From NCBI RefSeq assembly GCF_012641395.1, contig NZ_JABAIH010000025.1:1-52952 (forward strand): DNA of 52,952 nt, given 5' to 3'. A program made the position numbers and the translations under genes. Below are positions 1 through 8,862 of the stretch, piece after piece (position 1 is the first letter of the stretch; each line of letters starts with the position of its first letter). Source of the DNA: Rhizobium sp. P32RR-XVIII (GTDB taxonomy: Bacteria > Pseudomonadota > Alphaproteobacteria > Rhizobiales > Rhizobiaceae). The notes under the pieces are model-generated. The model was not told the origin of the DNA, did not search any database, and worked only from the letters and a program-made list of their open reading frames with translations.

Positions 1-70
1 CAATCGCCGCTCCAATGCCCGAATTGCCTCCCGTCACGAGAACACGCTTATTCTTCAGATCGATGTTCAT
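1..70 (-). CDS. SDR-family oxidoreductase, N-terminus only (cut by window edge)
   Basis: The reverse strand starts with ATG at 70 and reads MNIDLKNKRVLVTGGNSGIG before running off the left edge. TGGNSGIG is the glycine-rich NAD(P)-binding loop of classical short-chain dehydrogenases/reductases. Only about 23 residues are visible, so substrate and catalytic residues (Ser-Tyr-Lys) cannot be judged. The family call is good; the specific function is unknown. Confidence 0.8.
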   Translation of the reverse strand, partial: MNIDLKNKRVLVTGGNSGIGAAI

Positions 71-503
71 CTCTGCTTCCGCCGCCTATCTACCGGTGCT
101 ACACGCTGGGATCGGGTAACGTAAAAGATTGGGCTCATGTTCCTCGCAAGCGATCTCGGATTTCGCCTGCGGGACCTCCTCTCCACTTGTAGACGCCGAG
201 AAGGTGCTACCTGACGCCTACGAGCACCTATAGCGACCGGCTTACGGCCGTCCTGGGGCGCCACAGCGGGAGAGAAGGCCGGCCCTGGTCACCACGGACT
301 GCCTCCCTTGGCAAAATCCCTATCATCCGGAGGCGAAGATGCGGCAAATGGATCAACCGACCTTAAAAGTCGTTGAAGCGGCTACCGGATCGTTTGAGAT
401 TTTCCGCTTCGCTGTGAAGCTGGAAAGTTGCCAAGCGGGCTGTCGCAGACCTTGTACGCCTGCCCTATGTCTTAGAGGGCAAGGCAGCAGAGGAGCGACG
501 TTC
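71..503. other. Intergenic, no gene supported
   Basis: Between the SDR start and the DUF488 start I see no convincing gene. Open frames here lack recognisable motifs. The upstream open extension of the DUF488 frame (339-503) is Cys/Arg-rich and unlike the family, so I treat it as non-coding leader. Confidence 0.5.
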
Positions 504-875
504 ATGAGCGCCAAAATTTGCGAGGAGAATGTGAAGCTGAAACGCGCGTATGAGAGACCTACTAATGCCGACGGCATGCGTGTATTGGTTGATAGACTGT
601 GGCCGCGTGGAGTTAGGAAGATCGATGCGGCAATTGACTATTGGGCCAAGGAACTCGCGCCGAGCACTGAGTTGCGGAAATGGTTCGGTCACGATCCGGC
701 GCGTTGGGCGGAATTTCGCTGTCGATATTCCGCGGAGATCAAGGCGCACCGCGAAGAATTTGAACAATTGCGCGACTTGGCGTTGAAGGGCCCCGTGACA
801 CTTGTCTACGGAGCGCACGACGAGATGCACAACGATGCCGTTGTTCTCAGGGAGATCTTACTGGCGCATCAGTAA
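504..875 (+). CDS. DUF488 family protein
   Basis: This encodes 123 residues from the ATG at 504. The N-terminal part carries the DUF488 hallmark RVLVDRLWPRG (about residues 26-36). After it come WAKELAPSTELRKWFGHDP and a C-terminal VTLVYGAHDE stretch, where many homologues have LLYAAKD. The frame is open back to 339, but those 55 residues do not resemble the family, so I chose ATG 504. DUF488 proteins are small cytosolic proteins of unproven biochemical function, often beside stress or metal genes. It stands alone here, with no close partner on the same strand. Confidence 0.8.
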   Translation: MSAKICEENVKLKRAYERPTNADGMRVLVDRLWPRGVRKIDAAIDYWAKELAPSTELRKWFGHDPARWAEFRCRYSAEIKAHREEFEQLRDLALKGPVTLVYGAHDEMHNDAVVLREILLAHQ

Positions 876-1059
876 AACCTCTTGCGAGCAACAGGGGGAC
901 CGGGGCGACCACGTCGGGAGTCCTAGCCGTGCAATTGGCACGTCCTACGATGCCGCGGCGCGTTTGCAGGCGTCATCTAGGATCATGTAACAAGCACTAA
1001 TGAGATATGGAGCGCTGAGAAACTCACCGACGCCTATCCTTGTGCAGTATCGAATTTGA

Positions 1060-1088
1060 TTGACATTTGAGCGCAATGTTTATGCTAT
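1060..1088 (+). promoter_or_regulatory. Possible sigma70 promoter of the LysR gene (leaderless?)
   Basis: TTGACA at 1060-1065 is followed after 17 bases by TGCTAT at 1083-1088, six bases before the ATG at 1095. A start site about 7 bases after the -10 would coincide with the ATG, and no Shine-Dalgarno sequence precedes it, so the transcript may be leaderless. The -35 is a perfect match; the -10 is weak. Confidence 0.4.
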
Positions 1089-1094
1089 TCTTCG

Positions 1095-1946
1095 ATGGAG
1101 ATTGAGCTCGCCCGCACGTTTTTGGAAATCGTTTCAACGGGAAGCTTTATTCGGGCCGCACAACGCTTGAATGTTGCTCAGACGACAGTTAGCGCGCGGA
1201 TTCGTAACCTGGAACAACTACTCGGTCGGCAACTGTTCGTGCGGAACAAAGGCGGAGCCTCTCTCACGCCGGCTGGCGAGCAGTTCCTGCGCCACGCGCC
1301 GACTTTTGTCCAGCTATGGCAGCGCACTCGTCAACAAGTCGCAGTGCCGGCAGGTCGCAGAGCAGTGCTGACGGTAGGCAGCGAAGTCACGCTTGCGCAA
1401 CCACTCCTGCTGAACTGGGTTAGTTGGATTCGTCAGTCCCTTCCTGACATCGCGCTTCGCGTACATGTCGACGTCCCTCAGGATCTGATCAATCAGGTCG
1501 CCTCGGGGTTGGTCGATGTGGCGATCATGTATGCGCCCCAACATCGCCCCGGCCTCAAAATCGATCTGCTGATGGAAGAAAAGCTGGTGCTTGTTACAAC
1601 CGATCCTGAAGCGGAGCGCTTCGAGGAGACGAACTACGTCTATATGGATTGGGGGCCGGATTTCGTGCTGCACCACGACATGAATTTTCCGGATGTCACA
1701 CCGGACCTTTCATTCGATCTCGGTCCCTTGGCGCTTAGCTATGTTCTTGCGAGCGGCGGCTCCGGGTATTTTAGGATGAGTGCGGCGGAGCCGCATATTG
1801 CGGCGGGGCAACTCCACCTCGTACCCGAAATGCCGCAGTACTCCTACCCGGTTTACGCGGTAAGGTCTGCAAATGCTGACGAGAGCGTTGTGGCCCCTGC
1901 TCTGGCGGGTTTGCGCGCTCTATCCGAGGGTGAGATAGGGGCCTAA
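1095..1946 (+). CDS. LysR-family transcriptional regulator
   Basis: This 283-residue protein has the LysR winged helix-turn-helix at residues 1-60 (FLEIVSTGSFIRAAQRLNVA, then QTTVSARIRNLEQLLG). A periplasmic-binding-protein-like effector domain follows (about 90-280), and the length is slightly below the family norm of about 300. The effector and target are unknown. The start at 1095 has no clear ribosome-binding site and sits right after a promoter-like pair. Its 3' end overlaps the convergent histidine kinase gene by four bases. LysR proteins usually act on a divergent neighbour, but none is intact upstream. Confidence 0.92.
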   Translation: MEIELARTFLEIVSTGSFIRAAQRLNVAQTTVSARIRNLEQLLGRQLFVRNKGGASLTPAGEQFLRHAPTFVQLWQRTRQQVAVPAGRRAVLTVGSEVTLAQPLLLNWVSWIRQSLPDIALRVHVDVPQDLINQVASGLVDVAIMYAPQHRPGLKIDLLMEEKLVLVTTDPEAERFEETNYVYMDWGPDFVLHHDMNFPDVTPDLSFDLGPLALSYVLASGGSGYFRMSAAEPHIAAGQLHLVPEMPQYSYPVYAVRSANADESVVAPALAGLRALSEGEIGA

Positions 1947-2740
1947 GCGGCCACTTCCGATGGAAACAGAAGATCGACCGTCGTTCCGGTTCCTCGCTCG
2001 CTGGCAATGAGCAGATGGCCCCCGACCATCTGCATAGTCGAGTATACCTGGACCAATCCCATTCCGGTGCCGTTTTCGCCCTTAGTCGTAAAGAAAGGAT
2101 CTAACACCTGCTGCAATAGATCCGATTCCATCCCGCAGCCATGGTCCTTGACGCGAAGGCGCGCATAGGCTCCCGGCGCAGGCTGGCCGATTGCAGCATC
2201 CGTCTGGACAAAACGCTCTGTTATGATCGAAATCTCGCCGCCGCTTGGCATGGAATCCCGAGCATTGAGGACCAGATTAAGAACGGCGGCGTCCAAGAAC
2301 GACGGATCGACTAGACAGCTTGGGATACCAGAACCAAGTTCGAGCTTAACGCGGATGTGAGCTCCCGCGCCAAATTTGAGGAAAGGCTCGAAAGATTTGA
2401 CAAGCTCGTTCAAGTCGCGAGCTTGGACTTCGAGTTCTCTGTGGTTTGCAAAGTCGAGCAACTGGGACGTCAGCTCGACACCCCGATTGATGCCTTCCCG
2501 CGCCGCCGCAATATAGGCGCGCACGCTCTCCGGCTGGTCGGCTTTTCTTTCGGCGAGCCTCAGCCCGGATTCGATGATCGCCAAGAGGTTTCTGAAATCA
2601 TGAGCAATACCGCCAGTCATCTCGCCCAAGGTCGAAAGTCGATACATTGCGCGTTCGCGCTGTTGGACTGCCTGTGCGCAGCCGCTGCGCTCCGCCTGAG
2701 ATCGCAGCGAAATCTCTTTCGCAAGCACCATGTCTGCCAT
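1943..2740 (-). CDS. Soluble sensor histidine kinase (no visible sensor domain)
   Basis: This is a 265-residue cytosolic kinase core. The H-box GGIAHDFRNLL places the phospho-acceptor His at residue 47. The N-box NLVLNARDSM is near 155-164, G1 DHGCGM at 199-204, F-box DPFFTTK at 214-220 and G2 GTGMGL at 224-229. There is no membrane segment and only about 30 residues (Glu/Arg/Gln-rich, possibly coiled) before the H-box, so any input domain is missing or supplied by a partner. A GGGAG-type ribosome site precedes the ATG at 2740. No response regulator lies next to it, so it is an orphan kinase here. Confidence 0.9.
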   Translation of the reverse strand: MADMVLAKEISLRSQAERSGCAQAVQQRERAMYRLSTLGEMTGGIAHDFRNLLAIIESGLRLAERKADQPESVRAYIAAAREGINRGVELTSQLLDFANHRELEVQARDLNELVKSFEPFLKFGAGAHIRVKLELGSGIPSCLVDPSFLDAAVLNLVLNARDSMPSGGEISIITERFVQTDAAIGQPAPGAYARLRVKDHGCGMESDLLQQVLDPFFTTKGENGTGMGLVQVYSTMQMVGGHLLIASERGTGTTVDLLFPSEVAA

Positions 2741-2856
2741 GGTTAATCATCTCCCTGTTCACGGAGGGCCGTCAGGAACTCCGGTCCCCTGCCCGCATCC
2801 ACTTCATGGATCGCCTCATCGGGGCTGGACAACTGCCGAACGTTCGCGGCGGCTCT

Positions 2857-3375
2857 CTAAGCCTGACGGACGATCCGTTTCGCCATTATCTCTTCGACCG
2901 TCGGGAACGCCTTGAGGACCTCATCCGGGAGGCCGCTTGCAGCGACCGGCTCCATCCAACCGCCATGTGCTTCTGGTTTGCCGACGATAATGCGGCCGAC
3001 CATTCCAGCGTGCTCATGGGGAATGCAATAATAGTCATAAACCCCTTGCTCGGTGAAGTTAACGGAGAAGCTCTCGTCAGGCAGGAGATAGTCTGAATCC
3101 CAGGAGTTTGCCGCTTCAGGAATGCGGAGCGGCCTCCCGAAGTTTGCTGGATGATAGGCGGTCGTCGTATGCGAATTGCCGGGGTTCTGGTTGATCCAAC
3201 GGACCATCTGACCGGGCTTGATCAGAACACCAATCGGGTCGAACCAGACATGCGAGCCATCCGCGCGCCCCTGCATCTTAATTTCCACCACGTTTTCGGC
3301 CCACACATCTCGCCTGGACAGGGAAAGGGCTGCGAGGAGCCCACCGCCCAGCACGTCACGCCGCGCGACCGTCAT
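2857..3375 (-). CDS. Exported cupredoxin (type 1 copper, plastocyanin/azurin-like)
   Basis: This encodes 172 residues from ATG 3375. The N-terminus MTVARRDVLGGGLLAALSLS has a twin-arginine followed by a hydrophobic run, suggesting Tat or Sec export. The cupredoxin fold carries type 1 copper ligands: His69 (NSHTTT), then Cys117, His120 or His122, and Met125 in YYCIPHEHAGM. The likely role is periplasmic electron transfer or copper binding. The ATG overlaps the stop of the preceding gene (ATGA), so the two are probably translationally coupled. A longer upstream frame exists but would place an Arg-rich stretch before the signal peptide. The redox partner is unknown. Confidence 0.85.
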   Translation of the reverse strand: MTVARRDVLGGGLLAALSLSRRDVWAENVVEIKMQGRADGSHVWFDPIGVLIKPGQMVRWINQNPGNSHTTTAYHPANFGRPLRIPEAANSWDSDYLLPDESFSVNFTEQGVYDYYCIPHEHAGMVGRIIVGKPEAHGGWMEPVAASGLPDEVLKAFPTVEEIMAKRIVRQA

Positions 3376-3785
3376 TTGGCGACGCTCGCTTCGCCGTCCG
3401 CTGCGACATGCCACAGCACCACATGGACATGCGGCTCTTCCACGCCTGGATGGCCGGCATTGTAGTAGACGTCGATATGGTCGACGTGGCCGCCGGGCGC
3501 AGCAAGATTATCGAATGACTTGTCAGGATTGAGATCCTTCGTCGGCAGCATATAGATCGTGCTGACAAGCTTTCCATCGTGATCATACGCGAGGAACGGA
3601 CCGGCCGGCAGTGTCGCCGGATCGACGAAGAGTTGGCCCATGCCGGGCAGGAAGTCGGGCAACTTCACGAGCTTGCTGACCTGCTGATAAGGTGCGGCCG
3701 GTGGCGATTTTGCGATTTCATCCGCTGCCATGGCACAAACCGAGCTGGCCAGTGTCAAAACAGCTCCGAGGAGGAGTTTTTTCAT
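3372..3785 (-). CDS. Secreted His-rich protein coupled to the cupredoxin
   Basis: This encodes 137 residues from ATG 3785, which has AAGGA eight bases upstream; an upstream in-frame ATG at 3794 lacks that spacing. A Sec-type signal peptide (MKKLLLGAVLTLASSVCAMA) leads into a mature domain ending in a His cluster. There, HVDHIDVYYNAGHPG and EPHVHVVLWHV could bind a metal. It may belong to the DUF5602/TTHB210-like group, but I am not certain. ATGA overlap with the cupredoxin gene makes an operon and suggests a joint periplasmic metal or redox job. A short diverged copy of its middle occurs at 9417-9500. Confidence 0.72.
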   Translation of the reverse strand: MKKLLLGAVLTLASSVCAMAADEIAKSPPAAPYQQVSKLVKLPDFLPGMGQLFVDPATLPAGPFLAYDHDGKLVSTIYMLPTKDLNPDKSFDNLAAPGGHVDHIDVYYNAGHPGVEEPHVHVVLWHVAADGEASVAK

Positions 3786-4282
3786 GTGGGACATCCTTTT
3801 TCGTTCGAATTCGCGATCGCCCAAATTCGGCAGCCAATGGGCTGCTCTGATCTGTCGCGTACAGCCATTCAAAAGCCGGCGATAATATTAGTCCAACGAA
3901 ATAAAATGGCACTTCAATGCAGTATTTCTGCACTACATTGGTGTTCACCGACATCTGCGGAACGACGGTATCCCGCACAAGATAAGGATCGTCTATTCGC
4001 CGCCCGTCCGCCGAAAGTAAATTGAACGCGCGATCGTGAACTCAACTGCGATCTCAGATTTTTGACGCTCGCTTGAATTCAAAAAATCTCTCACCATGTT
4101 CTAATTACTATGGACATCTTCATGCACCACATACGGCGCCTCAAAGCGGGCCTCTAGCCCGGACGCGAACTTCACTGGCACCGCGTCCGGGTCCGCCAGC
4201 ATCTCAATTCAATGTGCACAGCTGCAGACGGAATGCCAAAAGCGCGTCGTTCGTACTTCTGCGGCTCGGCTTAGAGGCGACC

Positions 4283-4789
4283 ATGATGATTTTCAGAAAT
4301 CTGTCAGAAGAAGACATTACGCTTAACCTTGTGACAAAGGGGAAGCACTCGGCCCTTTCCAAGATCGCCGTCAAGCTTGCGCGAAGAACCGGGCTTGATG
4401 ATCAGGTTGTTCTTCGGCGTCTTTGGAAGCGTGAAAGTAGCGGCGCAACAGGCATTGGCCGTGGTATCGCCGTGCCGCATGCTGTGTTCCAATCGATCTC
4501 GTGTCCTGTTGCGTCGTTCACGCGACTAGCACCTCCTATTGATTTCAGGAGCTCCGACGGCCATCCCGTCGATCTTGTTTTCACCCTGCTTTGGCCCCGC
4601 TCTGCCGCTACCACCTTCCTGCCCGCGCTCGCCCAACTGTGTCGACTGGTTCGGGCATCTCGGATTCGCGAGGGGCTCCGATTGGCGCGCTCCGCCGACG
4701 AGGTAATGGCCATCCTTGACAATGACCCAAGAGCGATCGACTGGCCCGCCATCCCGGAGCGAGCCGCCACCTGGGCGTCCCTCAGGTGA
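4283..4789 (+). CDS. PtsN-like PTS EIIA (type 2) domain protein
   Basis: This 168-residue protein is essentially one PTS EIIA type-2 domain. The phosphorylatable His is residue 66 in GIGRGIAVPHAVF, the standard PtsN/fructose EIIA site. In rhizobia such proteins sit in the nitrogen-PTS (EINtr-NPr-EIIANtr) and regulate rather than transport. The ORF is open to 4073, but the upstream 70 residues are Pro/Ser/Arg-rich and non-homologous, so I chose the ATG at 4283 (4286 is possible). An rnk-like gene follows after 24 bases and is probably co-transcribed. The chromosomal ptsN is expected elsewhere, so this is likely an accessory paralogue. Confidence 0.85.
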   Translation: MMIFRNLSEEDITLNLVTKGKHSALSKIAVKLARRTGLDDQVVLRRLWKRESSGATGIGRGIAVPHAVFQSISCPVASFTRLAPPIDFRSSDGHPVDLVFTLLWPRSAATTFLPALAQLCRLVRASRIREGLRLARSADEVMAILDNDPRAIDWPAIPERAATWASLR

Positions 4790-4813
4790 ACAAGAAAGGA
4801 TGCGTAAGGAAAA

Positions 4814-5224
4814 ATGATTAAACAAATCAAGAACCCACGAATGCCGCCAATCGTGATTGGCAAGACGGATCACGAGCGATTGAACAAGGTTGCCGTCGTC
4901 GCGGCTGGCCGCTTTCCTAATATTTCCGATGGTCTTTTGCTCGAGCTCGAACGTGCACGCGTGGTAGCCGACATCTCGGTGCCTGGAAACGTCGTGTGCA
5001 TGGGATCGACGGTAGATTATGAGACTGATACCGGTGCGCGAAAAGTGACGCTTGTTTTCCCGAGAGACGCCGATATCTCTGAAGGAAAGATATCCATCCT
5101 CACTCCGATTGGGACTGCCCTTCTCGGGCTGGCCGCCGGGCAGACGATGGGCTGGACCGCACGGGATAATCGGAGACACGAACTGACGGTTTTAGCGGTT
5201 GCCGGTGTGCATAGTATGTGGTGA
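4814..5224 (+). CDS. rnk: Rnk-type GreA/GreB-fold regulator (copy 1)
   Basis: This 136-residue protein matches the Rnk (regulator of nucleoside diphosphate kinase) layout. An N-terminal helical segment (HERLNKVAVVAAGRFPNISD) precedes a GreA/GreB C-terminal FKBP-like domain with VTLVFPRDADISEGKISILT and GTALLGLAAGQTMGW. Rnk proteins bind RNA polymerase near the secondary channel and influence NTP pools or transcription. The ATG at 4814 has AAGGA upstream. It lies 24 bases after the PtsN-like gene. It is most similar to the copy at 8277 (shared ADISEGK.SILTPIG). Confidence 0.85.
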   Translation: MIKQIKNPRMPPIVIGKTDHERLNKVAVVAAGRFPNISDGLLLELERARVVADISVPGNVVCMGSTVDYETDTGARKVTLVFPRDADISEGKISILTPIGTALLGLAAGQTMGWTARDNRRHELTVLAVAGVHSMW

Positions 5225-5337
5225 AAGCGAGCTCGCGCTTGAAATCAGTCCGGGCGAGTTGCGGCGCTCGTTGGGCCAACTTGCGATTGACCCCCGCCCA
5301 CGCCTTGGGGAATCGTATTTTGCAATGGAGGTGAGTT

Positions 5338-5637
5338 ATGATCAGTGGCTCCCAATGTCGTGCAGCACGGGCACTCATCGACTTCTCGCGCGAGCGCCTC
5401 GCAGTATCTGCCGGTGTTAGTATCGAAACCATCGTGCATTTTGAGCGTAAACTTGCCGAACCAACCGATGACGAAGTATTTGCCTTACAATCAGCTTTGG
5501 AGGCAGCCGGCGCGGTTTTCATTTCTGACAACGGCCGCGGCATCGGTGTGCGTCTGAAATTTACAAAATCTGAAGCTAAACGTATCGCCATATTGGAGAA
5601 TGAAGGCGGCATAGTTGCACCTGACCGCGTGCCGTAG
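5338..5637 (+). CDS. Small XRE-family HTH regulator
   Basis: This 99-residue protein has a helix-turn-helix in its first 60 residues (CRAARALIDFSRERLAVSAG followed by VSIETIVHFERKL). A short C-terminal strand region containing DNGRGIGVRLKF follows. A near-perfect GGAGG precedes the ATG at 5338. This compact XRE type is frequent in rhizobia, often near mobile or plasmid genes. It is probably a DNA-binding autoregulator; its target is unknown. Confidence 0.82.
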   Translation: MISGSQCRAARALIDFSRERLAVSAGVSIETIVHFERKLAEPTDDEVFALQSALEAAGAVFISDNGRGIGVRLKFTKSEAKRIAILENEGGIVAPDRVP

Positions 5638-6256
5638 GCGACGTCAGGTTAATTGCCCTGCCTGGTTGATTCCTTGCGCGCTTGTGTCCCGTTTCGGCGT
5701 CCGAGCTTGCGTCACTGCTCGCCGCCGGCCCGATAGCGGCTGCGTTCCTTTTCCATCTACCAGGCGCTGTACCGAGACGGGGGAAGCCGACCGGTCGTGG
5801 TCTCCTCAATGCGGGTGGTTCGCCTCGATCGACTGCGGAATACTTCTCTGGAAATCTCGAAATATTCAGTGAAATGCCCGGAAAAGATGTTCGACGAGCG
5901 ATCGGTTGCGCCTGTTTTTGTAACGGCAGAGGACCTGAGGCCGTGGACACGAACTCGATCGGATTGGACATCTCCGAATTCGGCATTGGTCCAAACTTTG
6001 CACGAGGCCAACGCGGATGAAGCTCGGATACGATTTGAAGTCCGGGCTACCGCGGTAGTGTCCAGTCGCAAGTCCTTTGAAGTCTTAATCGGTGACAACC
6101 AACGCGGCGGCTTATCCGCTTAGCACTTGGCTGCCTGCAAAAGCGCGTGCGCGCCATTAACAAAGCATCCCTGACCACACGGATACACCTAGGCGACTCA
6201 TGAGCTCCGCTAGTGAAGGCAAAGCCAGATTTTGCAGAACAGCAAATCGATCGGCC
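5638..6256. other. Long intergenic stretch, no gene supported
   Basis: Overlapping short open frames exist on both strands (for example 5797-6123 on + and 5757-6098 on -), but none shows a motif, credible ribosome site or clear composition. It probably holds decayed sequence between the XRE gene and an IS630 remnant. Confidence 0.45.
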
Positions 6257-6426
6257 CTGCCTCCCACCAGCCCGAACTTCAATCCCATCGAAACGCGTTC
6301 TCGAAACTAAAAGCGCTCCTAAGAGGAAGGCCGAGTCTGTCGGTGGCTTTTGGAACACCTTCGTCGATCCGTTCGAGGCCCGAATGCGCAAATTACTTCG
6401 CAGCCGCAGGCTATGACCCGGAGTAA
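6257..6426 (+). mobile_element. IS630-family transposase C-terminal remnant
   Basis: The + strand reads LPPTSPNFNPIE, close to the conserved LPPYSPDLNPIE motif carrying the last catalytic Glu of IS630 transposases. After a frame change it reads AFSKLKALLR and ends with CANYFAAAGYDPE and a stop at 6426. Both pieces match the C-terminus of rhizobial IS630 transposases. The upstream part is missing, so this is a dead fragment. Confidence 0.8.
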
Positions 6427-6447
6427 AGCGGACATGCCCTAGCACGC

Positions 6448-6885
6448 CTAACCGAAAAGACCGAGGTAATCACCTCGGCCGCGTCCCGCGAGATGAGGAG
6501 CAAGAGCTTGGAAATCGAGCCTGATCACATCGATCTTTTGTGAGCGGCCCGTTTCTGTCTCCATAGCGATCGCGTCACCCACTCTCAAGCCCAGCAGCCC
6601 CAACCCCAGAAGGGATTCTACCGAGACAGTGTAGATAGGAAAGTCACAGCTCTCATTCCGGACGACGTTGGCTGTTCTTGGCGCGCCGTCGTCGACGCGG
6701 AAGGTCACGCGACTGCCTATCGTCACGACATCATGGGGAACACCCCCGGGAGAGCAAATTTCGGCCTGCGCCATCTTTTTTCTAAGCAATCGGCTGTGGG
6801 CGTTGTCGCGAGGGTCCCGATCAAGAACATCCGTGAGGATTGCAAGGTCTTTTGTGGTTAGGTAACACCGAAGCGGCGTGGTCAT
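6448..6885 (-). CDS. Rnk/GreA-GreB-like protein (copy 2)
   Basis: This encodes 145 residues from ATG 6885 (MTTPLRCYLTTKDLAIL). An N-terminal helical segment with LLRKKMAQAEI is followed by a GreA/GreB-like C-terminal domain: VTIGSRVTFRVDDG and SLLGLGLLGLRVGDAI. It resembles the copy at 8863 more than the Rnk copies at 4814 and 8277. The frame is open further upstream (to 6981), but that part is dissimilar to the paralogue. It probably binds RNA polymerase; its specific role is unknown. Confidence 0.75.
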   Translation of the reverse strand: MTTPLRCYLTTKDLAILTDVLDRDPRDNAHSRLLRKKMAQAEICSPGGVPHDVVTIGSRVTFRVDDGAPRTANVVRNESCDFPIYTVSVESLLGLGLLGLRVGDAIAMETETGRSQKIDVIRLDFQALAPHLAGRGRGDYLGLFG

Positions 6886-7025
6886 GGCATAACTCCTCGG
6901 AGGCATGAGCTCCGGCAAAAGGCATTCCCTGATGAGGGGAAGAGACTGCATTCGGGTGCTATCAGCGCTGAGCCGCCTCACCAGGCCTGCGCATGTTCAT
7001 GACAAATCGCTGGACGTAGCATTGC

Positions 7026-7397
7026 CTAACAAGAACTAGGCCTTTGATTTACTACACTACCATCCACCCGCTTTTCGTCACTTTCGCCCTCTTCGCTTTG
7101 CTCAAAGATTAGCCAGGCGGTACCCTTTGCTGCGATCCGAGTCCTGCGGGCGTCTTGAATTCGCTCCGCCTGTAGTTTGGTATAAGGACCAATTGGCCGG
7201 GTCTTTTGTCCACCGCGGCAAACTTGGCAGTACCACTCGTTGTTATCATCCGAGTAGATATCGACCGAGGTAGACGCCTCGTGTGGCTCAAGCCTGGCAA
7301 TATCGTCGATGAACTTTATCAGCCTTGAGTAGTGCTTAGCGGGGGCAACTGGATGCGGCACCCCAGAACCGAAATTGTGCGTGGGCAACGTTGACAT
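7026..7397 (-). CDS. Hypothetical protein, 123 aa
   Basis: The ATG at 7397 has AAAGGAG seven bases upstream, so the start is well supported. The protein is soluble with no signal peptide. A central segment has a Cys pair in WYCQVCRGG, and the C-terminal tail is acidic (EQSEEGESDE). I do not recognise the family. It lies in the Rnk/Nudix cassette, transcribed divergently from the rnk pair at 8277. Confidence 0.6.
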   Translation of the reverse strand: MSTLPTHNFGSGVPHPVAPAKHYSRLIKFIDDIARLEPHEASTSVDIYSDDNNEWYCQVCRGGQKTRPIGPYTKLQAERIQDARRTRIAAKGTAWLIFEQSEEGESDEKRVDGSVVNQRPSSC

Positions 7398-8276
7398 AGT
7401 GCAGCTCCTTTCTCCACTGAGGCGGTTGACGACCAGTTTTGCTGCCACGAAAGATCGGCTGTTTCTATACCTCGGGCCAGACCTAGACGGTCGTGACAGC
7501 GTGTTCAGAAGCCATTAAAATGGCGTCACGCTTTGCGGCCACGAGGGGCGATTTTCTGTTTGGCCGTCGGCCTCATATCGCCCGGCAGTTTGGTGTGGTA
7601 ACGATTTTTAAGCAAACGAATTTAATCGCCTCTTCTGTGCAATTTTATTGCTAGATCCGCGCCCGAGCCAGTACCCAACTATGGTGATCGCGCGCTGTCC
7701 CGACGCTCTCCTTCACATTAGTTGCCCAAGACAATTTGGTTGTCGAAGTCCCTGTCGCTGTTTGGAGGAGAGGCCGACGACCTGCTGACCTGGGTACCAA
7801 GCGGCTCCAACCACGGACATGGCCAAATGGGGAGCCCATCACGCCAAGAGCCCGATAAGGTCCGAAGTTTTCTCCCATGGGATACTGTTGTTCGAGATCG
7901 TGCGACCTGACGGCTATTGGCTAACATTGTCCGAGCTGAGGCGTGAACTCCTGCGACTGACTGGCGCCCGATCGACCTGAAAGCAGACGGCATCCATCCT
8001 CCACTTTCTGGAAAGATTGCTGTCCACCGGCCTGGCTTGACTATCCGGCTTGCTAAGACCATCTTAAAGTCATGCTGATCTCGCTTCTCAATGTCGTCCT
8101 CAAGCGGGTGTTCCCCATCGCGGGAATCTGACCCCCGGCCCGGTCGTGTCGCGTCCGGCCGAGGGGTGTAGGTATCGGCCTATGACTAAGGCGCAGCCTA
8201 GAGCGACATTCATCCCACGATTATGAAGTACCGGTGGCGCACGAAGGCGACCGCTGGAAATCTGCAGGAGAACTTA
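7398..8276. other. Long intergenic stretch between hypothetical gene and rnk pair
   Basis: About 880 bases lack a convincing full-length gene. The only frame I find worth noting is the 53-codon one at 7819-7980. The rest shows no motif, hairpin or repeat that I can support. Confidence 0.4.
7819..7980 (+). CDS. Possible small protein, 53 aa
   Basis: An ATG frame reads MAKWGAHHAKSPIRSEVFSH and continues with a protein-like C-terminal half (LLFEIVRPDGYWLTLSELRR) to a TGA at 7980. There is no clear ribosome site. It could be a real small gene or the tail of a decayed one. Confidence 0.25.
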   Translation: MAKWGAHHAKSPIRSEVFSHGILLFEIVRPDGYWLTLSELRRELLRLTGARST

Positions 8277-8723
8277 ATGGTTCCCGAGACCAGAAAATCG
8301 CGCAAACCCGCGATTTCGATGGCCGTCTCCGATCATGAGCGGCTTGCGAGACTCGCGGAGAGCCACGCTTCGCGTATCCCCGAAGTGGCAGACGAACTGA
8401 TGGCCGAGCTCGAGCGGGCGCATGTCGTTCCCGACGAACGACTGTCGGCGGACGTCGTCCGGATGGGCTCCAAACTACGCTTCACAAGCGACCTCGGCGA
8501 AGACAGGCAGGTGACGCTCGTCTTCCCAAGCGACGCCGACATCTCCGAGGGCAAGGTATCGATCCTGACGCCTATCGGGGCGGCCCTCATCGGACTGTCG
8601 AAGGGACAGTCGATCGACTGGACAGCCCGCGACGGTCGCGTCCACAGGCTGACGGTCGCTGCGGTGGAGGCGCCAGATCGCGCGGTCGACCCAGCCTCCT
8701 CTCAGCTTCGGCCGGCATCATGA
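8277..8723 (+). CDS. rnk: Rnk-type GreA/GreB-fold regulator (copy 3)
   Basis: This encodes 148 residues from ATG 8277, which is preceded by AGGAG. The N-terminal coiled part (HERLARLAESHASRIPEVAD) and C-terminal GreA/GreB domain (VTLVFPSDADISEGKVSILT, GQSIDWTARDGRVHRL) match Rnk. It is a close paralogue of the 4814 copy. A second, more diverged member follows 139 bases downstream on the same strand, making a tandem pair. It is expected to bind RNA polymerase near the secondary channel. Confidence 0.88.
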   Translation: MVPETRKSRKPAISMAVSDHERLARLAESHASRIPEVADELMAELERAHVVPDERLSADVVRMGSKLRFTSDLGEDRQVTLVFPSDADISEGKVSILTPIGAALIGLSKGQSIDWTARDGRVHRLTVAAVEAPDRAVDPASSQLRPAS

Positions 8724-8862
8724 CAGGCGGGCCGCTCTCTTGCCTCTTCCGCGGAAGACGCCTCATTGCAGGCTCGTAGCCCCTGTGCCGCCTTCCGCGG
8801 CCAGGGGATTTTCATCCATGCCAGACGTGAACGCTTCCGTGAGGGGGCGATGGAGAACTACG

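Noticed and set aside
339..503. N-terminal extension of the DUF488 protein
   Set aside because: Cys/Arg-rich and outside the family domain.
5757..6123. Overlapping ORFs on both strands after the XRE gene
   Set aside because: Neither strand shows a credible start or conserved motif.
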